Assembly: GCA_900539265.1 (NCBI GenBank)
Contig: UQBM01000005.1
Span: forward strand, 1 to 64,000
Direction of reading: 5' to 3'
DNA length: 64,000 nt
DNA from: an uncultured Mollicutes bacterium
Lineage (GTDB): Bacteria; Bacillota_I; Bacilli_A; ML615J-28; CAG-313
Shown: piece after piece, positions 8,736 through 18,822 of the stretch
Position numbering within the stretch: position 1 is the stretch's first letter
Layout of the letters: each line of letters opens with the position of its first letter
Made by a program: the position numbers and the translations under genes
The notes under the pieces: generated by a model
Told to the model about the DNA's origin: nothing
The model's input: only the letters and a program-made list of their open reading frames with translations
The model's database searches: none

Positions 8736-9980
8736 GTGAAGAAATTTTTTCAATTTTCTTTATTAATACTTTTAGGTATTGTGATGATGAGTTGTAAAAA
8801 AAGGGAGACTGTTGAATTAAAAGCCATCAGATTTAAAGATAATGATAATTTTTCTACATTAAGTCAAGTAAATTATCCTTCTTTAAACTATGATATAAAT
8901 ACTGTTGATAGTAATTTAATTGATGAAATAAACAATTTTTCGAAAAAATTAATAAGAAAGATGTTTCATAATCAAGACAATCATCTTTTTGCTCCCCTTA
9001 GTCTTTATATGGCACTGGCTATGCTTGCAGAGGGGACAACCTCAACGACAAGTGCTGAGTTAGAAAATTTGTTAGGGCAAAAAAAAGAAAAATTAACACA
9101 ACAACTTAAAATTATTTATGAAAATAATTATTACTCCAATCAAAAAGGGCGCCTTTATTTAGCTAATTCGCTGTGGCTTAAAAAAGGTTTAAAAATTAAT
9201 TCAGAATATATAAGGATTTTAAAGGATAATTTTTATGCTCAAAGTTATGAAATTGATTTTACAAAAAGCAAAGAAAAAGATAAAATTATCAAGTGGATTA
9301 ATCATTATACAGAGGATTTATTAAAATTAGATAAAAATAATTATCAAATAGAAGATCATCTTGCCATATTACTATTAAATACAATTTATTTTGATAATAA
9401 ATGGTTAATAGCATATGATAATGAAAAAACGATTAAGGATTCGTTTAATCTTGATAAGGATAATGTTAAAATGGTGGAGTATATGAATCATCAAATATCA
9501 ACTCTTTACAAAAAAACGAGTGAATATGTAGTAGTTGTTGATTATTTTGAGAATAATAATACAATCACTTATATTATGCCAACAATTAGTTTTAATAAAC
9601 TATTTTCGAAAGATTTTACAAGTTTTACTAACGATTTGGAAATGGCAGAGGTTAATCTTTTTGTTCCTAAATTTGATTATACTAAGGAATATAATTTAAA
9701 TGATACATTAAAAAGTTTAGGAGTAAGAAACATTTTTGAAAAAAATAGTTTAAATAAAATTGGTGAAGATTTATATGTAAATTATGTGAAACAAAATGTT
9801 GGTATTAGATTAAATGAAAGTGGCGTAAAGGCTGCAGCCGTAACTTCAATTGGTATAATGAAGTCATCACTAGTGGTAGAACCTATAACCATTAAACTTA
9901 ATCATCCTTTTTTATATATGATAAAAGATGCGAATAATGTTTTATTATTTATTGGAATTTTAAATAATCCGGATGCTTAA
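8736..9980 (+). CDS. Lipoprotein serpin (serine protease inhibitor)
   Basis: 414 aa. A signal peptide ends in the lipobox VMMSC with Cys20, so the protein should be anchored outside the cell. The rest is a full-length serpin: NLFAPLSLYMAL-like helix (FAPLSLYMALAMLAEGTT, about residue 88), FTKSK...ILLLNTIYFDNKW (about 205-217) and the C-terminal signature NHPFLYMIKDANNVLLFIGILNNP region. The reactive-loop hinge ESGVKAAAVTS retains the small residues needed for loop insertion, so an inhibitory protein is plausible. Serpins are patchy in bacteria and, in gut species, are known to inhibit host or rival serine proteases; that role is inference here. GTG start with AAAGGAG 5 nt upstream. Own transcription unit. 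Confidence 0.9.
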   Translation: MKKFFQFSLLILLGIVMMSCKKRETVELKAIRFKDNDNFSTLSQVNYPSLNYDINTVDSNLIDEINNFSKKLIRKMFHNQDNHLFAPLSLYMALAMLAEGTTSTTSAELENLLGQKKEKLTQQLKIIYENNYYSNQKGRLYLANSLWLKKGLKINSEYIRILKDNFYAQSYEIDFTKSKEKDKIIKWINHYTEDLLKLDKNNYQIEDHLAILLLNTIYFDNKWLIAYDNEKTIKDSFNLDKDNVKMVEYMNHQISTLYKKTSEYVVVVDYFENNNTITYIMPTISFNKLFSKDFTSFTNDLEMAEVNLFVPKFDYTKEYNLNDTLKSLGVRNIFEKNSLNKIGEDLYVNYVKQNVGIRLNESGVKAAAVTSIGIMKSSLVVEPITIKLNHPFLYMIKDANNVLLFIGILNNPDA

Positions 9981-10005
9981 AACGCTTCAACTTGAAGCGT
10001 TTTCA
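9979..10005 (+). terminator. Terminator of the serpin gene
   Basis: Perfect dyad AAAACGCTTCAA / TTGAAGCGTTTT with one central base, overlapping the stop codon, followed by T-rich sequence. Confidence 0.85.
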
Positions 10006-10039
10006 TTTGCAAATAGGTTCTAAAATTTAAAAAAAATGA

Positions 10040-10063
10040 TATAATAGTTTCGTATCAAACTAT
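10040..10063 (+). promoter_or_regulatory. marR promoter with candidate operator
   Basis: -10 TATAAT at 10040-10045 runs into an inverted repeat, ATAGTTT (10044-10050) and AAACTAT (10057-10063), separated by 6 bp. A further partial half-site AGAACTAT follows at 10071-10078. A dyad covering the -10/+1 region directly ahead of a MarR gene is the usual autorepression layout. No good -35 is seen. Confidence 0.6.
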
Positions 10064-10091
10064 TTGAGATAGAACTATTTTGGAGGCCTTT

Positions 10092-10526
10092 ATGAAACAA
10101 AAGAAATTAGGTGGAGAAATATCATCAATTAAAAATTTATTTAACCGAAATGTAGAAAATAGTGAAGTATTTCGTTATGTTAATATGATAACTAGTACGA
10201 ATTCCTTTATTCTTGGTTTTTTAGAGCGCCATCAAGATATGGATATTTATCAAAAAAATATTGAAGAAAAGTTTTTGATAACAAAATCCACAACATCAAA
10301 AATCTTGAAATTAATGGAACAAAATGGTTTAATATTAAGAGTAGGTGTTGATAATGATGCTAGACTTAAAAAAATAGTTTTAACGGAAAAGGGTCTTGCT
10401 ATCAATGAATCAGTTCGCTCAACACTAGATGAAGTTGAAAAAAAGGCTTTAGAAGGTTTTGAGCCAAGTGAAATTGCTCAACTTTACTCATATTTTGAAC
10501 GAATTAAGAATAATTTAAAAAAATAA
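10092..10526 (+). CDS. MarR-family transcriptional regulator
   Basis: 144 aa. The winged helix-turn-helix is at about residues 45-100: DIYQKNIEEKFLITKSTTSK then ILKLMEQNGLILR, with the wing VDNDARLKKIVLTEKGLAI, which is the MarR signature. GGAGG at 10082-10086 fixes the ATG at 10092. It is the first gene of a three-gene operon with two ABC exporter subunits, so it most likely senses and controls a drug or toxic metabolite exported by them (inference from a common gene arrangement). Confidence 0.9.
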   Translation: MKQKKLGGEISSIKNLFNRNVENSEVFRYVNMITSTNSFILGFLERHQDMDIYQKNIEEKFLITKSTTSKILKLMEQNGLILRVGVDNDARLKKIVLTEKGLAINESVRSTLDEVEKKALEGFEPSEIAQLYSYFERIKNNLKK

Positions 10527-10538
10527 AAGGAGGAGAAT

Positions 10539-12305
10539 ATGTTAAAGACAATTTTAAAGAGCGTAAGAGAGTATAAAAAACCATCCTTTTTGGCTCCACT
10601 TTTTGTTGGATTAGAAAGTTTAGTGGAATGTATAATGCCATTTATCGTTGCCCAGTTGATTAATTTTTTACAAAATAAATCTGATGCGAGTGAAGCTTTA
10701 GAAAAATCTGATATGAATTATTTAATTATTATTAGTATTGTTTTATTAGTATGCGCAATGCTATCATTACTTTTTGGATATCTTGCGGGAAGATTTTGTG
10801 CAAAGGCCTCATGTGGTTTAGCAAGAAATTTAAGACATGATTTATATTATCAAGTACAGAATTTTTCTTTTGAAAATATTGATAAATTTTCATCTTCTAG
10901 TTTAGTTACAAGGCTTACAACTGATGTCAATAATGTGCAAATGGCTTATAATATGGGAATTAGAATGGCAATTAGAGTTCCATTAATGATGATATTTTCT
11001 AGTATTATGACATTTATGATTAGTGCAAAACTAGCTCTTATATACATTGCTCTATTACCATTTTTGGGTGTTGGTTTATATATTATTGTAAAATTTGCAA
11101 TGGGTAAATTTAATAAAGTTTTTACCAAATATGATGCTTTAAATTCATCTGTTCAAGAAAATATTAATGGGATTAGAGTAGTAAAGACATATGTTCGTGA
11201 AGATTTTGAAAAGAAAAAGTTTGCAAAAGCTTCAGATGATGTATGTGAAAATTTTGTTAGTGCAGAAAAAATAGTAGCATGGAATTCTCCAATTATGCAA
11301 TTTTCAATGTATACTGCTACGATTTTAGTATGTTTTTTTGCTTCAAGAATGATTATTAATAGTGGTGGTAATAGTTTAGCAGTAGGCGATTTAACAGCAT
11401 TATTACAATACGGAATTCAAATTTTATCTAGTTTAATGATGCTTTCAATGATTTTTGTTATTATTTCTATGTCACTTCCTAGTATGAGAAGAATAGCAGA
11501 AGTATTGAATGAGAAAAGTAGTCTTACAAATCCAGAACATCCAATAATGGAAGTTAAAAATGGTGATGTTGAATTTAAAAATGTTTCATTTAAATACTCA
11601 AAAAATGCGGAAAAAGATGCTTTATCTAATATTAATCTAAGCATTAAATCTGGTCAAACAATTGGCATTATTGGTGGAACTGGTTCTTCCAAAACAACTC
11701 TTGTTAACTTAATTAGTAGGCTTTATGATGCAACTGAAGGTGAAGTATTAGTAGGAGGAATTAATGTGAAAGATTACGATTTAACAACTCTTCGAAATCA
11801 AGTGTCTGTTGTGTTGCAAAAAAATGTTTTATTTAGTGGAACTATTAAAGATAATTTACGATGGGGTGATAAAGAAGCAACTGATGAAGAAATGATACAT
11901 GCATGTAAACTCGCTTGTGCCGATGATTTTATTCAAACATTTCCTGATAAATATGATACGATGATAGACCAAGGAGGAACAAATGTTTCGGGTGGTCAAA
12001 AACAGAGATTGTGTATTGCTAGGGCTTTATTAAAGCATCCCAAAATTTTGATTTTAGATGATTCAACAAGTGCAGTTGATACAAAAACAGATGCAGCTAT
12101 TAGAAGAGCATTTAAAGAAAATATTCCTAATATAACAAAAATTATTATTTCACAGCGTATTTCTTCTGTTGAAAATGCAGATAAAATTATTGTTTTAGAT
12201 GATGGAAAAATAACTGGTTTTGATACTCATGAACAATTACTTAAAAATAATGAAATTTATAAAGAAGTATATGAAATTCAAAATAAGATTGGAGGTGCAC
12301 ATTAA
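10539..12305 (+). CDS. ABC exporter half-transporter, degenerate-site subunit (pair 1)
   Basis: 588 aa: six membrane helices in residues 1-330, then an ATPase domain. Walker A near residue 379 reads GGTGSSKT, with serine in place of the usual glycine before lysine. The signature is VSGGQKQRL. Walker B ends LILDD (Asp instead of catalytic Glu), and the H-loop reads ISQR (Gln instead of His). These changes mark the non-catalytic half of a BmrC/BmrD or TM287/288-type heterodimer; the partner follows with a TAATG overlap. AGGAGG-type ribosome binding site. Substrate unknown, probably a drug or peptide, given the MarR gene upstream. Confidence 0.92.
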   Translation: MLKTILKSVREYKKPSFLAPLFVGLESLVECIMPFIVAQLINFLQNKSDASEALEKSDMNYLIIISIVLLVCAMLSLLFGYLAGRFCAKASCGLARNLRHDLYYQVQNFSFENIDKFSSSSLVTRLTTDVNNVQMAYNMGIRMAIRVPLMMIFSSIMTFMISAKLALIYIALLPFLGVGLYIIVKFAMGKFNKVFTKYDALNSSVQENINGIRVVKTYVREDFEKKKFAKASDDVCENFVSAEKIVAWNSPIMQFSMYTATILVCFFASRMIINSGGNSLAVGDLTALLQYGIQILSSLMMLSMIFVIISMSLPSMRRIAEVLNEKSSLTNPEHPIMEVKNGDVEFKNVSFKYSKNAEKDALSNINLSIKSGQTIGIIGGTGSSKTTLVNLISRLYDATEGEVLVGGINVKDYDLTTLRNQVSVVLQKNVLFSGTIKDNLRWGDKEATDEEMIHACKLACADDFIQTFPDKYDTMIDQGGTNVSGGQKQRLCIARALLKHPKILILDDSTSAVDTKTDAAIRRAFKENIPNITKIIISQRISSVENADKIIVLDDGKITGFDTHEQLLKNNEIYKEVYEIQNKIGGAH

Positions 12306-14287
12306 TGGCAGAATCAAGAAAAATACCACCTCGCGGTCCAATGAGAGGAATGGGGCAACGACCTACAAATATAAAAGGTGTTATGCCTAAGATTTTGAAA
12401 TTATTATTTAAAAATTATGGTGTTGCTATGGTCATTATCTTAATTTGCTTAGTAGCAGCAGCAGTAGCAGGAATTACAGGACCGATGTTTTTACAACGAA
12501 TTACGGATGAGGTTATTGAGCCAACTCTAAAAGGTGAAATTAGTATGGATTTGTGGCAATCAAAACTGTTATCTTTGATAATGTTAATGATTTCAATTTA
12601 TGCGGTATGCTTGATTGCAACAACAATTCAAACTCAAATATTAGCAAGAGTTGGACAAAGATTTTTAAATAAAATTCGTAAACAATTATTTAATAAAATG
12701 CAATCTTTACCTATTAGATATTTTGATAGTCATCCACATGGTGAAATTATGAGTTATTATACAAATGATGTTGATGCGATTAGACAATTTGTAACTCAGA
12801 GTTTAATTCAATTTATATCAACCTTTTTATCACTTACTTTTACAGTTTGTTTAATGATTCATTATAGTGTTTGGTTAACATTATTAGTATTTATTGGTGC
12901 TTCTTTAATGATTTTGGTAACTAAAAAAGTAGGTGGCAATAGTGCAAAATATTTTATTCAAAATCAAAAAACAACTGCTGATGTAGAAGGCTATATTGAA
13001 GAAATGATGCATGGCCAAAAAGTTATCAAAGTCTTTTGTTATGAGGATGAATCAAAAGCAAGATTTGATAAATTAAATGATGAATTATGTCTTGCTGCAA
13101 CAAATGCAAATCATTATGGTAATACTTTAATGCCAATTATGCATAACATTGGTAATATCTTCTTTGTATTGCTTGCAATAATAGGTTGTTTTCTAGCTAT
13201 AAACAATGTGCCAAATCTTGGAATTTTCTTTAAAAATGATGAAGGAAGACTTGTAATTGCGGGAATGAATACTCTAACAATTGGTATCATTGTTGCCTTT
13301 TTGAATATGAGTAGACAATTTTCACAAAGTGTAGGTCAAGTATCACAACAAGTTTCAATGGTTGCAATGGCATTGGCAGGTGCAAAACGAGTTTTTGATT
13401 TTCTTGATGAAAAAGAAGAAGAAGATAATGGGTATGTTACACTTGTTTATGCAAATAAAGATAAAGATGGTAATATTACGGAATCACCTATTAGAACGGG
13501 TCTTTGGGCATGGAAACATCCTCATTCAGATGGTACAATAACTTATACAGAATTAAAAGGAGATATTGTTTTAAATGAGGTAGATTTTGGTTATGTTCCC
13601 GAAAAAATCGTTTTACATGATGTATCAATTTACGCAAAACCAGGTCAAAAAATTGCTTTTGTTGGTGCTACGGGTGCGGGAAAAACAACGATTACTAATT
13701 TAATCAATCGGTTCTATGATATTCAAGACGGAAAAATTCGATATGATGGAATTAATATTAATAAAATAAAAAAAGATGATTTGAGAAGATCACTTGGTAT
13801 TGTTTTGCAAGATACTAATTTGTTTACAGGAACTGTGATGGAAAATATTAGATATGGTAGGCTTGATGCAACCGATGAAGAGGTTTATAAAGCTGCTAAG
13901 ATAGCAAACGCCTATGATTTTATTACAAGACTACCCGAAGGATTCAATACAATGCTTACAGGTGATGGATCTAATCTCTCGCAAGGTCAAAGACAATTAC
14001 TATCCATTGCTAGGGCAGCAATTGCAGATGCACCAGTTATGATTTTAGATGAAGCAACCTCATCAATAGATACAAGAACAGAAGCCCTAGTTCAAAGAGG
14101 AACTGATCAGTTAATGAAAGGAAGAACGGTTTTTGTAATTGCTCATCGTTTATCAACGGTTCAAAATAGTGATGCAATTATGGTTTTAGACCATGGAAGA
14201 ATTATTGAAAGAGGCTCACATGAAAGTTTAATTGAACAAAAAGGTACTTATTATCAATTATATACAGGAGCTTTTGAACTAGAATAG
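12305..14287 (+). CDS. ABC exporter half-transporter, catalytic subunit (pair 1)
   Basis: 660 aa. A proline/arginine-rich N-terminus, a six-helix membrane domain with a large loop between helices 5 and 6 (about residues 300-315), an approximately 50-residue linker, and the ATPase. Walker A GATGAGKT is near residue 454, the signature is the altered LSQGQ, Walker B has MILDEATS with catalytic Glu, and the H-loop IAHRLST is intact. Combined with the upstream subunit this gives one consensus and one degenerate ATP site. Coupled to its partner by a 1-bp overlap. Confidence 0.92.
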   Translation: MAESRKIPPRGPMRGMGQRPTNIKGVMPKILKLLFKNYGVAMVIILICLVAAAVAGITGPMFLQRITDEVIEPTLKGEISMDLWQSKLLSLIMLMISIYAVCLIATTIQTQILARVGQRFLNKIRKQLFNKMQSLPIRYFDSHPHGEIMSYYTNDVDAIRQFVTQSLIQFISTFLSLTFTVCLMIHYSVWLTLLVFIGASLMILVTKKVGGNSAKYFIQNQKTTADVEGYIEEMMHGQKVIKVFCYEDESKARFDKLNDELCLAATNANHYGNTLMPIMHNIGNIFFVLLAIIGCFLAINNVPNLGIFFKNDEGRLVIAGMNTLTIGIIVAFLNMSRQFSQSVGQVSQQVSMVAMALAGAKRVFDFLDEKEEEDNGYVTLVYANKDKDGNITESPIRTGLWAWKHPHSDGTITYTELKGDIVLNEVDFGYVPEKIVLHDVSIYAKPGQKIAFVGATGAGKTTITNLINRFYDIQDGKIRYDGININKIKKDDLRRSLGIVLQDTNLFTGTVMENIRYGRLDATDEEVYKAAKIANAYDFITRLPEGFNTMLTGDGSNLSQGQRQLLSIARAAIADAPVMILDEATSSIDTRTEALVQRGTDQLMKGRTVFVIAHRLSTVQNSDAIMVLDHGRIIERGSHESLIEQKGTYYQLYTGAFELE

Positions 14288-14346
14288 GTTATACCAAAAA
14301 ATAAATATTTTATTGTAATCTATCAATCTTCAGAAAGGAAATAAAG

Positions 14347-14853
14347 ATGAAGAATATAACCCATTTTGAAAAGGTTTCATTTGAACAATTTCAAAAAGAT
14401 GTATTAAAAAATACGAAAATTAAGAATAAAATAGAAGAAATATATGATAATATTAAATTGCCAAAAAGAGCAACTAGGGGCTCTGCTGGATATGACTTCT
14501 TTTTACCCTTTGATATAGTTTTAAAACCTAAAGATTCTATAATTATACCAACTGGTATTAGATGTCAAATGAATGATGAATATGTTTTGCAAATTTTCCC
14601 TAGAAGTAGTTTAGGCTTTAAATTTCGCCTTCAACTTGACAATGTCGTTGGTATAATTGATAGTGATTATTATAATGCTTGTAACGAAGGACATATAATG
14701 ATTAAAATATCCAATTTGTCTTTTGAAGAAAAAAAAGTAGAACTTGTAAGAGGTGAAGCATTTATTCAAGGCATCTTTTTAACATATGGTAAAACGATTG
14801 ATGATAATACATATGATGTTAGAAAGGGTGGTTTGGGTAGCACTAATAAATAA
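14347..14853 (+). CDS. dut: dUTP diphosphatase
   Basis: 168-aa trimeric-type dUTPase, hydrolysing dUTP to dUMP and PPi. The five motifs are visible: RATRGSAGYDFF (I, about residue 40), FPRSSLGFK (II), NVVGIIDSDYY (III), the GEAFIQGIF region (IV) and the C-terminal RKGGLGSTNK (V). About 25 extra residues precede motif I, making it slightly longer than usual. AGAAAGGA lies upstream of the ATG. It follows the ABC pair by 60 bp and precedes a terminator. Confidence 0.93.
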   Translation: MKNITHFEKVSFEQFQKDVLKNTKIKNKIEEIYDNIKLPKRATRGSAGYDFFLPFDIVLKPKDSIIIPTGIRCQMNDEYVLQIFPRSSLGFKFRLQLDNVVGIIDSDYYNACNEGHIMIKISNLSFEEKKVELVRGEAFIQGIFLTYGKTIDDNTYDVRKGGLGSTNK

Positions 14854-14856
14854 AAT

Positions 14857-14917
14857 AAAATCTAATAGTAGCACTAAAAGATAACTTAAAATAAAATAGG
14901 TTACTATTAGATTTTTT
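14857..14917 (+). terminator. Terminator after dut
   Basis: AAAATCTAATAGTA (14857-14870) pairs with TACTATTAGATTTT (14902-14915), then a T-run. The 31-nt loop is unusually long. Confidence 0.75.
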
Positions 14918-15014
14918 GTTTAGAGATTTATCATTTTTTTAAAAGTTAATTGAAAGAAAAAATGGTAATATTATGTTATAATATTACAAAAAATGATATA
15001 AAAAGGTGAAAATT

Positions 15015-16757
15015 ATGAAACGCTTTTCTGCTATAAAGTGGTATATAAAAAAATATTGGTGGAAGTATTTAATTACAATGATTTTATCAGTTGGCATCAT
15101 TTATTGTGACATAAAAAAACCAGAAATTATTGGTGAGGCAGTTGATTTAATCGGCCTTGGTCAAATTAATGAAAAGACTTTATTTACTTTATTAATTTTT
15201 TTAATAGCGATTATTATCATTAAATTTATTATAAGTATTGTTAAAAGTATTTGTCTTGGTAATTTATTCCATCGCTTATTTTACCAAATTAAAATTCGTT
15301 TCATGAAAAATATTCTTCTTCAAGATGCAGATTATTTTACTGTCTATCATCCAGGAGACTTAATGACAAGAGCTACATCGGATACTTTTTCAATGGCTAA
15401 CGTTTCGACGCATTTGATTTTTGGTTTAATTACTGTTATTTTAACGATTATTATGACTGCCATTTCAATGATTAATTTAGACCCATTACTTACTCTATAC
15501 TCGATTTTGCCACTACCATTTATTTTTATTGTCGTAGTCACAATGCGACCTAAAATTAGTGATAATTGGCGACTTGTGCGTAAAAAAAATTCAATAATGG
15601 GAAATCTTGCGATGGAAAGTGTGCAACATGTTAAATTGATTAGAGCATTTGTCAATGAAGAAGAGGATTATCAAAAATTAAAAAATTCAGCTCAAGATTG
15701 TTATGATACAGAAAGAAAATCTGTTATGATGCAATCAACATTTGGTCCTACTTTTCGCTTTTTCACGAACATTAGTCAATTAGTTGCTTATGGATATGGG
15801 GCTTACCTAATTATTAATCAAGAATTAACGGTTGGTGAATTAATAACCTTTAGTCTTTTACTTGCTCAATTTTCAGGTCCGATGATGCAACTTGGTAATC
15901 AAGTGGCACAGTTTACGCAAAGTGCTATTTCATTTGATCGTGTGACAGAGGTTTTGCAAGCTAAACCTGAAATAATTGACCGTAATGAGGCGATAAGTAT
16001 CAATAATTTTAAAAAAATTGAATTCAATAATTATACTTTTTCTTATCCTAAAACTGATTTAGAAATTTTAAAAGGTCTTAATTTAAATATTATAAGTGGC
16101 AAATCTTTAGGAATTGTAGGAAAAACTGGTAGTGGAAAAAGTACACTTATTAGACAACTGTTGAGGCGCTTTCCAGTTATTGATGATAATAGCTTAAAAA
16201 TAGATGGTTTATCAATTAATGATTATAAAAAATATGATATTCGTAGATTAGTATCATATGTTCCTCAAGAACATTTATTATTTGCCAGAAGTGTAAAAGA
16301 TAATATTTTGATTGGTAAAATAGATAACTCCAATATTGATTTAAATTATGCTATTAAAATGGCTGATTTTGAAAAAGATTTAGCTTTTTTAGAAGATGGC
16401 TTAGATACGATTGTTGGAGAATATGGCGTAACCTTATCTGGTGGGCAAAAGCAAAGACTATCTATTGCAAGAGCTTTAATGAAAGATGCTCCTATTTTAA
16501 TTCTTGATGATTCACTCAGTGCTGTTGATGGTACTACTGAGGCTAATATTATCAAAAATTTAAAGCAAATTAGAAAGAATAAAACTAACATTATTGTTGC
16601 TCATCGTCTAACAGCTGTTGAAGATTGTGATGAAATTATTGTAATGGATGGCGGAAAAATTGTTGAACGAGGAACTCATGAAGAGTTAATGAATAAAAAG
16701 GGTTGGTATTTTGAACAATATGTAATTCAAGAAATGGGAGGAAAAGCCCATGCGTAA
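15015..16757 (+). CDS. ABC exporter half-transporter, degenerate-site subunit (pair 2)
   Basis: 580 aa. Six-helix membrane domain, then an ATPase with Walker A GKTGSGKST near residue 369, signature LSGGQKQRL and Walker B LILDDSLSAVD, with Asp where the catalytic Glu should be; the H-loop VAHRLTAV keeps histidine. It is therefore the non-hydrolysing half of a heterodimer with the next gene, which it overlaps by 8 bp. I start at the ATG at 15015 (AAAAGGTG lies 7 nt upstream) rather than at an in-frame GTG inside that site. An extended -10 (TGTTATAAT, to 14982) lies upstream. Substrate unknown. Confidence 0.9.
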   Translation: MKRFSAIKWYIKKYWWKYLITMILSVGIIYCDIKKPEIIGEAVDLIGLGQINEKTLFTLLIFLIAIIIIKFIISIVKSICLGNLFHRLFYQIKIRFMKNILLQDADYFTVYHPGDLMTRATSDTFSMANVSTHLIFGLITVILTIIMTAISMINLDPLLTLYSILPLPFIFIVVVTMRPKISDNWRLVRKKNSIMGNLAMESVQHVKLIRAFVNEEEDYQKLKNSAQDCYDTERKSVMMQSTFGPTFRFFTNISQLVAYGYGAYLIINQELTVGELITFSLLLAQFSGPMMQLGNQVAQFTQSAISFDRVTEVLQAKPEIIDRNEAISINNFKKIEFNNYTFSYPKTDLEILKGLNLNIISGKSLGIVGKTGSGKSTLIRQLLRRFPVIDDNSLKIDGLSINDYKKYDIRRLVSYVPQEHLLFARSVKDNILIGKIDNSNIDLNYAIKMADFEKDLAFLEDGLDTIVGEYGVTLSGGQKQRLSIARALMKDAPILILDDSLSAVDGTTEANIIKNLKQIRKNKTNIIVAHRLTAVEDCDEIIVMDGGKIVERGTHEELMNKKGWYFEQYVIQEMGGKAHA

Positions 16758-18822
16758 AAAAATAAGTGAACAAAAAATAAAAAATAAAAAAACTTTTGAT
16801 AAGTATTATAATTATCCTGCAGAAGTTGTTTTAAAACGGGTATTAAAATATGCTTGGAAAAGTAGAATGCTAATAATTTTATCACTTTTGTTTTTAATTG
16901 GATATACTTATTTGGAATTATTACAACCAAAATTAATCAATACAGTTTTAGATGATCATCTACTAGGAGTTCAAACAGTATGGGAAAAAGTTGACGATGG
17001 AAGTGTTAGTTATAATGGAAATAAATATGAAAAAGTATCAAAAGAGCACCTTGATCAAAGTTCAGAAGTAATTTCAATTTTATATCTTGATGGAAAGTAT
17101 TTTGTTTCTAATGGTATGTATAGTAGTAGTAATATAGTTGAATATGATGAAGAAACTAATGAATTAATATTAAATGATGAAACTAGAATCAAGACTAATA
17201 TTCTTTCTAAAGATGACTTAAAAGAATTTTATCAACCTAGTATTTCGCCTATCATCAAATTATTAATTATTTATGGTTCTTTGACAATAATAATAATTAT
17301 TTTTAGATATTTTCAACATGTTTTCTTTTTAACGGCATCAATGAGACTTACTCTTGATATTCGAAATGATGCTTTTAGTAAATTGAATAGACTACCAATG
17401 AAGTACTTTATTTCAGAACCAAGTGGTAAAGTTGTAACTAAGATTACTAGTGATTCAGAAGGAGTTAGAGGACTTTATCAAGTTATTTTTTCCATCTTAA
17501 CAGCTGTTATTTCATTAATAATGGTCTATGTTGAATTATTTAAAGTCAATTGGATGTTATCTCTTTTAACTCTTCTTGCAACTCCTTTAATTCTTTTGTG
17601 GATGACTGTTTATCGTAAAGTTAATAATAAATATCATCACCGAATTAGAGAAATGAATTCGATAATCAATGCTTCTATGGCACAATATGTTGATGGAATA
17701 TCAATTATTCAACAATTTAATAAAGAGGAAGCGATGACAACTGAATATGATGAATTATTGATTACTAATTATGGTAATAAAATGAAGGCATTAAAAATTA
17801 ATTCTATTTTTGGAGGAGAACTTTTATTATTAATTCAAAATGGTTTATTAGCTTTGATTATTTATTATTTTGGTCGTCAATTTTTAAGTGCAGAAGGAGC
17901 AATAACAGCAGGTGCTCTATATTTATATGTAACTTACATTACAAAGATTTTTGATCCGATTAGAGAAATCTTTGCTAATTTAAATTCACTTGAGGACTCT
18001 TTTGTAGCATCAAGTAGAATTTTTGATTTATTAGACCAAGAAGAAGATAAATATTTAGGTTTTAATGAAAGACCTAATTTCAAAGGTGATATTAAATTTG
18101 AAGATGTTAGTTTTGCTTATGATGAAAATAATGTATTAAAACATATAAATATGCATATTAAACCAGGGCAATTTATAGGGCTTGTTGGTCATACTGGTTC
18201 TGGTAAATCAACACTTATGATATTGCTTCAAAGATTTTATGATTTAGTTGATGGCAAAATTTTAATTGATGATGTTGATTTTATGAATTATACGAAACAA
18301 GAGGTTAGAAGTAACATTGGTTATGTATTACAAGAACCAGCTCTATTTAGTGGTACAATTAAATCAAATATTACTTTTGGCATTGAAGCATCCGATGATG
18401 AGGTAGAAAAAGTTCTTGAAATGATTGGAGCTAAAAAATTTGTTAAAGATTATCCTGATGGTATTAATACAAAATTGGAGTATCTTGGCAGTAATTTATC
18501 GACTGGAGAAAAACAATTAATATCTTTTGCAAGAATTTTATTAAGAAATCCTGCTATTTTAATATTAGATGAGGCTACTGCTAATATTGATACTGAAACT
18601 GAGATTTTAATACAAAATGCTTTGAAGGTTTTGGCTGCTGGTAGAACTACTTTTGTAGTTGCCCATCGACTTTCAACAATTAGATATGCTGATAACATTT
18701 ATGTATTAGATGATGGTAAAATTGTTGAATCTGGTACTCATGATGAATTATATAATAAAAATGGCAAGTATAGGGCAATGTATGAGGCTCAATATAATAA
18801 TCAAAAGGAAAAAGTAGCGTAG
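16750..18822 (+). CDS. ABC exporter half-transporter, catalytic subunit (pair 2)
   Basis: 690 aa, long for the family because about 90 residues (roughly 75-160) are inserted between membrane helices 1 and 2. This insert is rich in Asp, Glu and Ser and should face outside. ATPase: Walker A GHTGSGKST near residue 480, a degenerate signature LSTGEKQ, Walker B LILDEATANID with catalytic Glu, H-loop VAHRLST. It completes the asymmetric heterodimer with the previous gene. Its last codons form the left arm of the terminator. Confidence 0.9.
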   Translation: MRKKISEQKIKNKKTFDKYYNYPAEVVLKRVLKYAWKSRMLIILSLLFLIGYTYLELLQPKLINTVLDDHLLGVQTVWEKVDDGSVSYNGNKYEKVSKEHLDQSSEVISILYLDGKYFVSNGMYSSSNIVEYDEETNELILNDETRIKTNILSKDDLKEFYQPSISPIIKLLIIYGSLTIIIIIFRYFQHVFFLTASMRLTLDIRNDAFSKLNRLPMKYFISEPSGKVVTKITSDSEGVRGLYQVIFSILTAVISLIMVYVELFKVNWMLSLLTLLATPLILLWMTVYRKVNNKYHHRIREMNSIINASMAQYVDGISIIQQFNKEEAMTTEYDELLITNYGNKMKALKINSIFGGELLLLIQNGLLALIIYYFGRQFLSAEGAITAGALYLYVTYITKIFDPIREIFANLNSLEDSFVASSRIFDLLDQEEDKYLGFNERPNFKGDIKFEDVSFAYDENNVLKHINMHIKPGQFIGLVGHTGSGKSTLMILLQRFYDLVDGKILIDDVDFMNYTKQEVRSNIGYVLQEPALFSGTIKSNITFGIEASDDEVEKVLEMIGAKKFVKDYPDGINTKLEYLGSNLSTGEKQLISFARILLRNPAILILDEATANIDTETEILIQNALKVLAAGRTTFVVAHRLSTIRYADNIYVLDDGKIVESGTHDELYNKNGKYRAMYEAQYNNQKEKVA

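Noticed and set aside
15347..15655. Minus-strand reading frames of 60-180 codons opposite the ABC, thr and pst genes
   Set aside because: They sit entirely opposite well-supported genes, have no ribosome binding sites and odd composition.
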